Source: Jacaranda mimosifolia | Lineage: Eukaryota > Streptophyta > Magnoliopsida > Lamiales > Bignoniaceae | NCBI GenBank assembly: GCA_018894105.1 | Contig: CM032119.1 | Location: 18,555,246 to 18,619,245 of the forward strand | DNA: 64,000 nt | Reading direction: 5' to 3' | Part shown: piece after piece, positions 60,501 to 64,000 of the stretch | Position numbering within the stretch: position 1 is the first letter of the stretch | Layout of the letters: each line of letters begins with the position of its first letter | Notes under the pieces: model-generated | Database searches by the model: none | What the model saw: the letters and a program-made list of their open reading frames with translations, nothing else | What the model was told of the DNA's origin: nothing | Made by a program: the position numbers and the translations under genes

Positions 60501-62024
60501 TTTCCATAATCTAGTTTTATAAATTTCCAGAATTCATAATCAAGTAGGAAAATTTAAAAATTGCATTTACAGCTAACTAAAACATTACCTTGCCTTCACC
60601 AAAGATGCCTAACCACATCTCTGACAATCAATTGCCCAATCCAAATCCGCTGCATATGAAGCATGGCAATTTTCACAGGCCATGTAAAAATACTTTTGAT
60701 CTTCATTAGCAATTTCAATTGCAGTCTTTAACATAAATCTCTCAACCTATAGAAAATTGAGAAATTTATTAGTGAATAAAATATAATAGAGAGATTAAAT
60801 ATCATGTAAATAAATAAAAATTATAGAATAGGTTTGATTAAACATTGTTTTTCCTATAATATCCAATAACATCATACATTTTTAGCTCTCACTACGTCAA
60901 TGACCGAAAAGAATTTTGTTGTCAACTGCATTGTACTCTTTTGATTTTTGATCATCTCATCAACTTGCAACAAAGCTTTAGCAATCGTATGTTGATTATT
61001 GGCTCTCCTATATAATAAAAACCAATTTATTGTAAGTTAATTTTTCTATATCTTTCCAATATAGATAGTAAAATTAATTTTAAAAATTGCAAAAGATCAA
61101 ATAAACCATGTTTTAAGCCATTGAACATCAGGAATAGTTGGGTCAATTGTTATGGTGGTCAATGGAGTTGATCCAAGATTCTTGATGTTTAAAAATATTA
61201 TTAAATCAAAATTGTATAAAATAATTAGAAATCAAAATACTACATGTTTTTCTATATTATAAAATAGTTTATCTAGAAATATTACTTAAAGAAAATATAG
61301 TAGCATCTAACTCACCATAATGGACACATACACTTAATTTTGTTGCAAAAATTATTGGCTTCTGTTCAGGAGTTGCCATAATTAGACTACCTTATGATGC
61401 AGTAATGTTGTTCCAAAGAAACAGTATTAATGGCTTTCTTCTACAAAAAGGAAACAAAAATAGTGAATAAAAAAATCCATTTTAAATTGCATCTATTTTT
61501 CTTCATTACATAAATAGAAGGTTGGAAAAAAGAGAATCTTACTCATGATTAATCAAAGCAAACTCATGAATTAGGAATGTTTTAGGAGCAATTCCAACAA
61601 CACGTTGCTCAAATTTCTTAATTACAATAGCCAAAACATCTAAAAAGTATGAGAAATAAATTAACATGACATTTAGTAGAATGATACCAAATACAAATTC
61701 GAAATATATTGAATTATAAATAAAATTACTCACCAACAGTGGTTTTTCGATCAGATGGGACTAACGTGGTGAATGATTGAAAAGTTGGTGCTATGATAGA
61801 TAATGGAATTATATCGACCAACTCTTTTTTAATGAATGTCCTTTGTGTAAGTATCCAAGTATACTTTTGCCCAAAATTATCATAAGCTGGATTGGCAGGA
61901 GTAACACGAGCATTGGAGATTATGTATGTGTTTAACAAGCTTAATGTCTTCTCAAATTGCTTAATAATAGTATCAAACACTGTTGTAACAGTATCAAACA
62001 CTGTTGCAAGAACCTTTGAACCCT

Positions 62025-63621
62025 ATAATTTATATAGAAATGCAATTCACAATTATTAGTTTGAAGATATTAAGAACTTGCAAGAATCAAATTATATTAA
62101 AACTTGACACAATTGAACAACACAAAATTTATACAGTTGTTTTTAAATTGAATAATATTACAACATATTCAAAATAGACTAATAAAAATATCATTTTTTA
62201 TTTTTTTTTTGCATAGCTGCACATATTCAATGTTTATGAATTTATTGTATATCTATATTATAAACTATGCTATCAAACGAAATTTAGTAATATTCTAATA
62301 TATTCTTTAAACTCGTTCACATACACATAAAATTACAGAATTTCATATAGGAATTGCATGTGCCTTTTTATGATATTTATACAATTTTAACCAAAAATTC
62401 TAAATTTTAAAAATTTATAATTTTTTTAATTTAATTTGTGCACGTGTTATTTTTTCCTATTCTTTCTAGAGGAGAAAAAGAAGAAGAATTTATCATAGAA
62501 TTTTTGTTAAAAAACAAATTATTTAAGGAACTTTGGTACTAAATAAAGATGAATTAGTAGTATGATGAGAAAAATGATTAAGAAACTTTTGAAAATTACA
62601 GTGTAACCAAAGACCATTAAATAAGAAACCTAATTTTTGGGGGGAAAAAATCACGGAATAGATGGAGAAAATTAAGAAGAATTGAATAAGCAAATCCAGA
62701 AATGTTTTGTTGAAGATTCTGATAGAACGTCATTTTTTAATTAGTTTAATTGGATTTTATGAAAATAGTAATGTGGCCAATATCATATTAATTAGCATTT
62801 CATGCAAATCCACATATTAACACAAATCTTAGATTTTATGTAGCATATTAAATAGGTTCAGTAATAACTTAATGTTTGTATTAGTGTTGAGGCTTATAGA
62901 TGTGGGAACTTATATACATCACCATAATTTTCTGCCTATTTGGCATCAATACATCATGTATACTGTGTAATATGTAGATAGGGTCAATTTTGATAAAATG
63001 ATAATTTTTCAACAATTATAATGATAATTTTTCAACAATTATAATATCTTTAATTATACAAAAAATATTCTAATTGATTGTTGAACCATTTAATGAATAT
63101 GCATGACTTTTAATTCACTTAGCATTTGCAAATTATATCCCAATATATATGTTCCTTTAATAATTATTATTCATTTAAGAAAATTATGAGCTAATTAATT
63201 ACTTGCCAAACAATATGTGGGAGTACTCTTGACAAGGACTACATTAGAACAAAGATTTCAAATTTAGGATTATTAATTAGAACATAGCCAAATTATATTT
63301 TCTTTGGACCAAAAATAATATCATGATTGATTTAACTTTCTATAATATCAAAAAATTAATTACCTACAGAATAATAAATGTATGTTATAATTTTTAAAAA
63401 ATTATATCTTTCAAATGTATTTATATCTTTTTACTATATCATATTTACGTAGTAGAGCATATACATGATTAGATATCAGCATTTAAGAAAGCAATGTATT
63501 CCTACTTTGTATCTTGCAAGTATATAGGACCTTGTTTTTCAAATATTTTGACATAAAAAAATTACTACAATTTTTTAGACTACAAAACAATTAGTTAACA
63601 AAAAGTAAAAAAATATAAGAC
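62025..63621. other. AT-rich gap inside the RPA70-like pseudogene
   Basis: This 1.6-kb interval separates the N-terminal block from the next recognisable block. It has no coding motif and is long for an intron of this gene, so it may be an intron enlarged by an unrecognised insertion. Confidence 0.45.
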
Positions 63622-64000
63622 AAATATCGTTTCATCAACCAATGTGATGTGTTGGTATCTTCTAGGACTGCGATTTGATTGACGCTCAGCACTTTTTGAT
63701 TCAACCAAAACCTTGACAAATCAACTTGCTAACATCGGTGTTACATCCTTAATTAGCATCAACTGTTGCACTTTTGTCAAAAGTACCTACTAATATAAAG
63801 AAAAGAATTTATTATTTCTATAGTTGCTAAAGAAATTAATATTGAAATTAGATATAGCTTAAATAATAGCAAAATGGATTCGCATAAAGTACGTAAGTTA
63901 TTGTCAAATAGATTTGAAAAATCTGAAGAGTAGCCAATATAAAATAAAGTATAAGGCTGCACAAAAAAAAAACCCACCTCTATTAATTAATTTATAAACT

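Larger units (their letters stand above)
59605..63779 (-). pseudogene. RPA70-like (replication protein A large subunit) gene, broken, multi-exon
   Basis: On the - strand, exon-like blocks follow RPA70 order. An N-terminal OB segment lies at about 63779-63622 ('IKDVTPMLAS', 'RSPRRYQHITLVDET'). The next is at about 62024-61734 ('NTYIISNARVTPANPAYDNF', 'KYTWILTQRT'), spliced GT-AG to 61639-61543 ('DVLAIVIKKFEQRVVGIAPK'). Then come about 61440-61320 ('RKPLILFLWNNI') and 61175-61110 ('TPLTTITIDPTIPDVQWL'). A C-terminal zinc-finger block is at about 60745-60610 ('YFYMACENCHASYA', 'AIDCQRCG'), followed by 60405-60285 ('LVIVNVVDETGSLEANVFGE'), 60198-59960 and a short acidic tail ending at 59605. RPA70 binds single-stranded DNA in replication and repair. 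Stops interrupt it: TGA in the N-terminal block where the family has Trp, and TAA near 61396. Plant Helitrons often carry such RPA-like genes, but no Rep/helicase is in the window. Confidence 0.7.

Noticed and set aside
1..64000. tRNA, snRNA or microRNA genes
   Set aside because: I looked for tRNA-like A/B boxes and long fold-back precursors while reading and found none I could support; a covariance-model scan was not possible.

Overview
The window is nuclear DNA from a flowering plant, most likely a dicot. It is AT-rich and intron-rich, the genes are broken by GT-AG introns, and most of the sequence consists of decayed plant-type transposable elements. I cannot name the species. Only two genes look intact. 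One is a PMT2-type pectin/homogalacturonan methyltransferase-like gene on the + strand (coding 33219-38832, six coding exons, 611 codons before the stop). The other is a TOM2A-type tetraspanin-like gene on the - strand (coding 55130 down to 39895, six coding exons, 280 codons). They are convergent, with about 1 kb between their stop codons.

Layout. 1-5544: right end of a Ty3/gypsy-like LTR element whose 3' LTR is 4559-5544. Its interior carries a broken plant-mobile-domain (PMD) gene in antisense. 5545-8683: AT-rich spacer. 8684-12623: a complete non-autonomous gypsy element of the same LTR family, with a gag remnant only. 12624-14283: unclassified. 14284 to about 25760: a LINE on the - strand (endonuclease, RT, zinc-binding region, RNase H), split by a 7.3-kb Ty1/copia element (15621-22935) with recognisable LTRs, PBS, PPT and target-site duplication. 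26060-29644: remnant of another gypsy-type element, with an antisense 'putative gypsy type transposon' reading frame and a + strand LTR. 29645-32380: unclassified spacer and PMT2 promoter region. 32400-39050: PMT2-like gene. 39895 to about 57090: TOM2A-like gene. 57100-59600: AT-rich spacer. 59605-63779: broken RPA70-like (replication protein A large subunit) gene on the - strand.

The most informative structure is the TOM2A-like gene. Its last coding exon, for the final 35 residues, lies 11.7 kb downstream of the rest. The intervening intron holds a 1.36-kb Mutator-like MITE (70-bp terminal inverted repeats, 9-bp target duplication) and an old copia element. That copia element was itself entered by a 1.6-kb GC-rich sequence of unknown class. 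A TRIM-like element appears to sit in the 5'-UTR intron of the same gene. A 75-nt intron in this gene is divisible by three and has no in-frame stop, so retention would insert 25 residues.

A second theme is that two separate gypsy-type elements carry a coding region antisense to the LTR and next to the 3' LTR: a PMD gene in one and a PF04195-like frame in the other. I see no operons, CRISPR, rRNA or tRNA genes.
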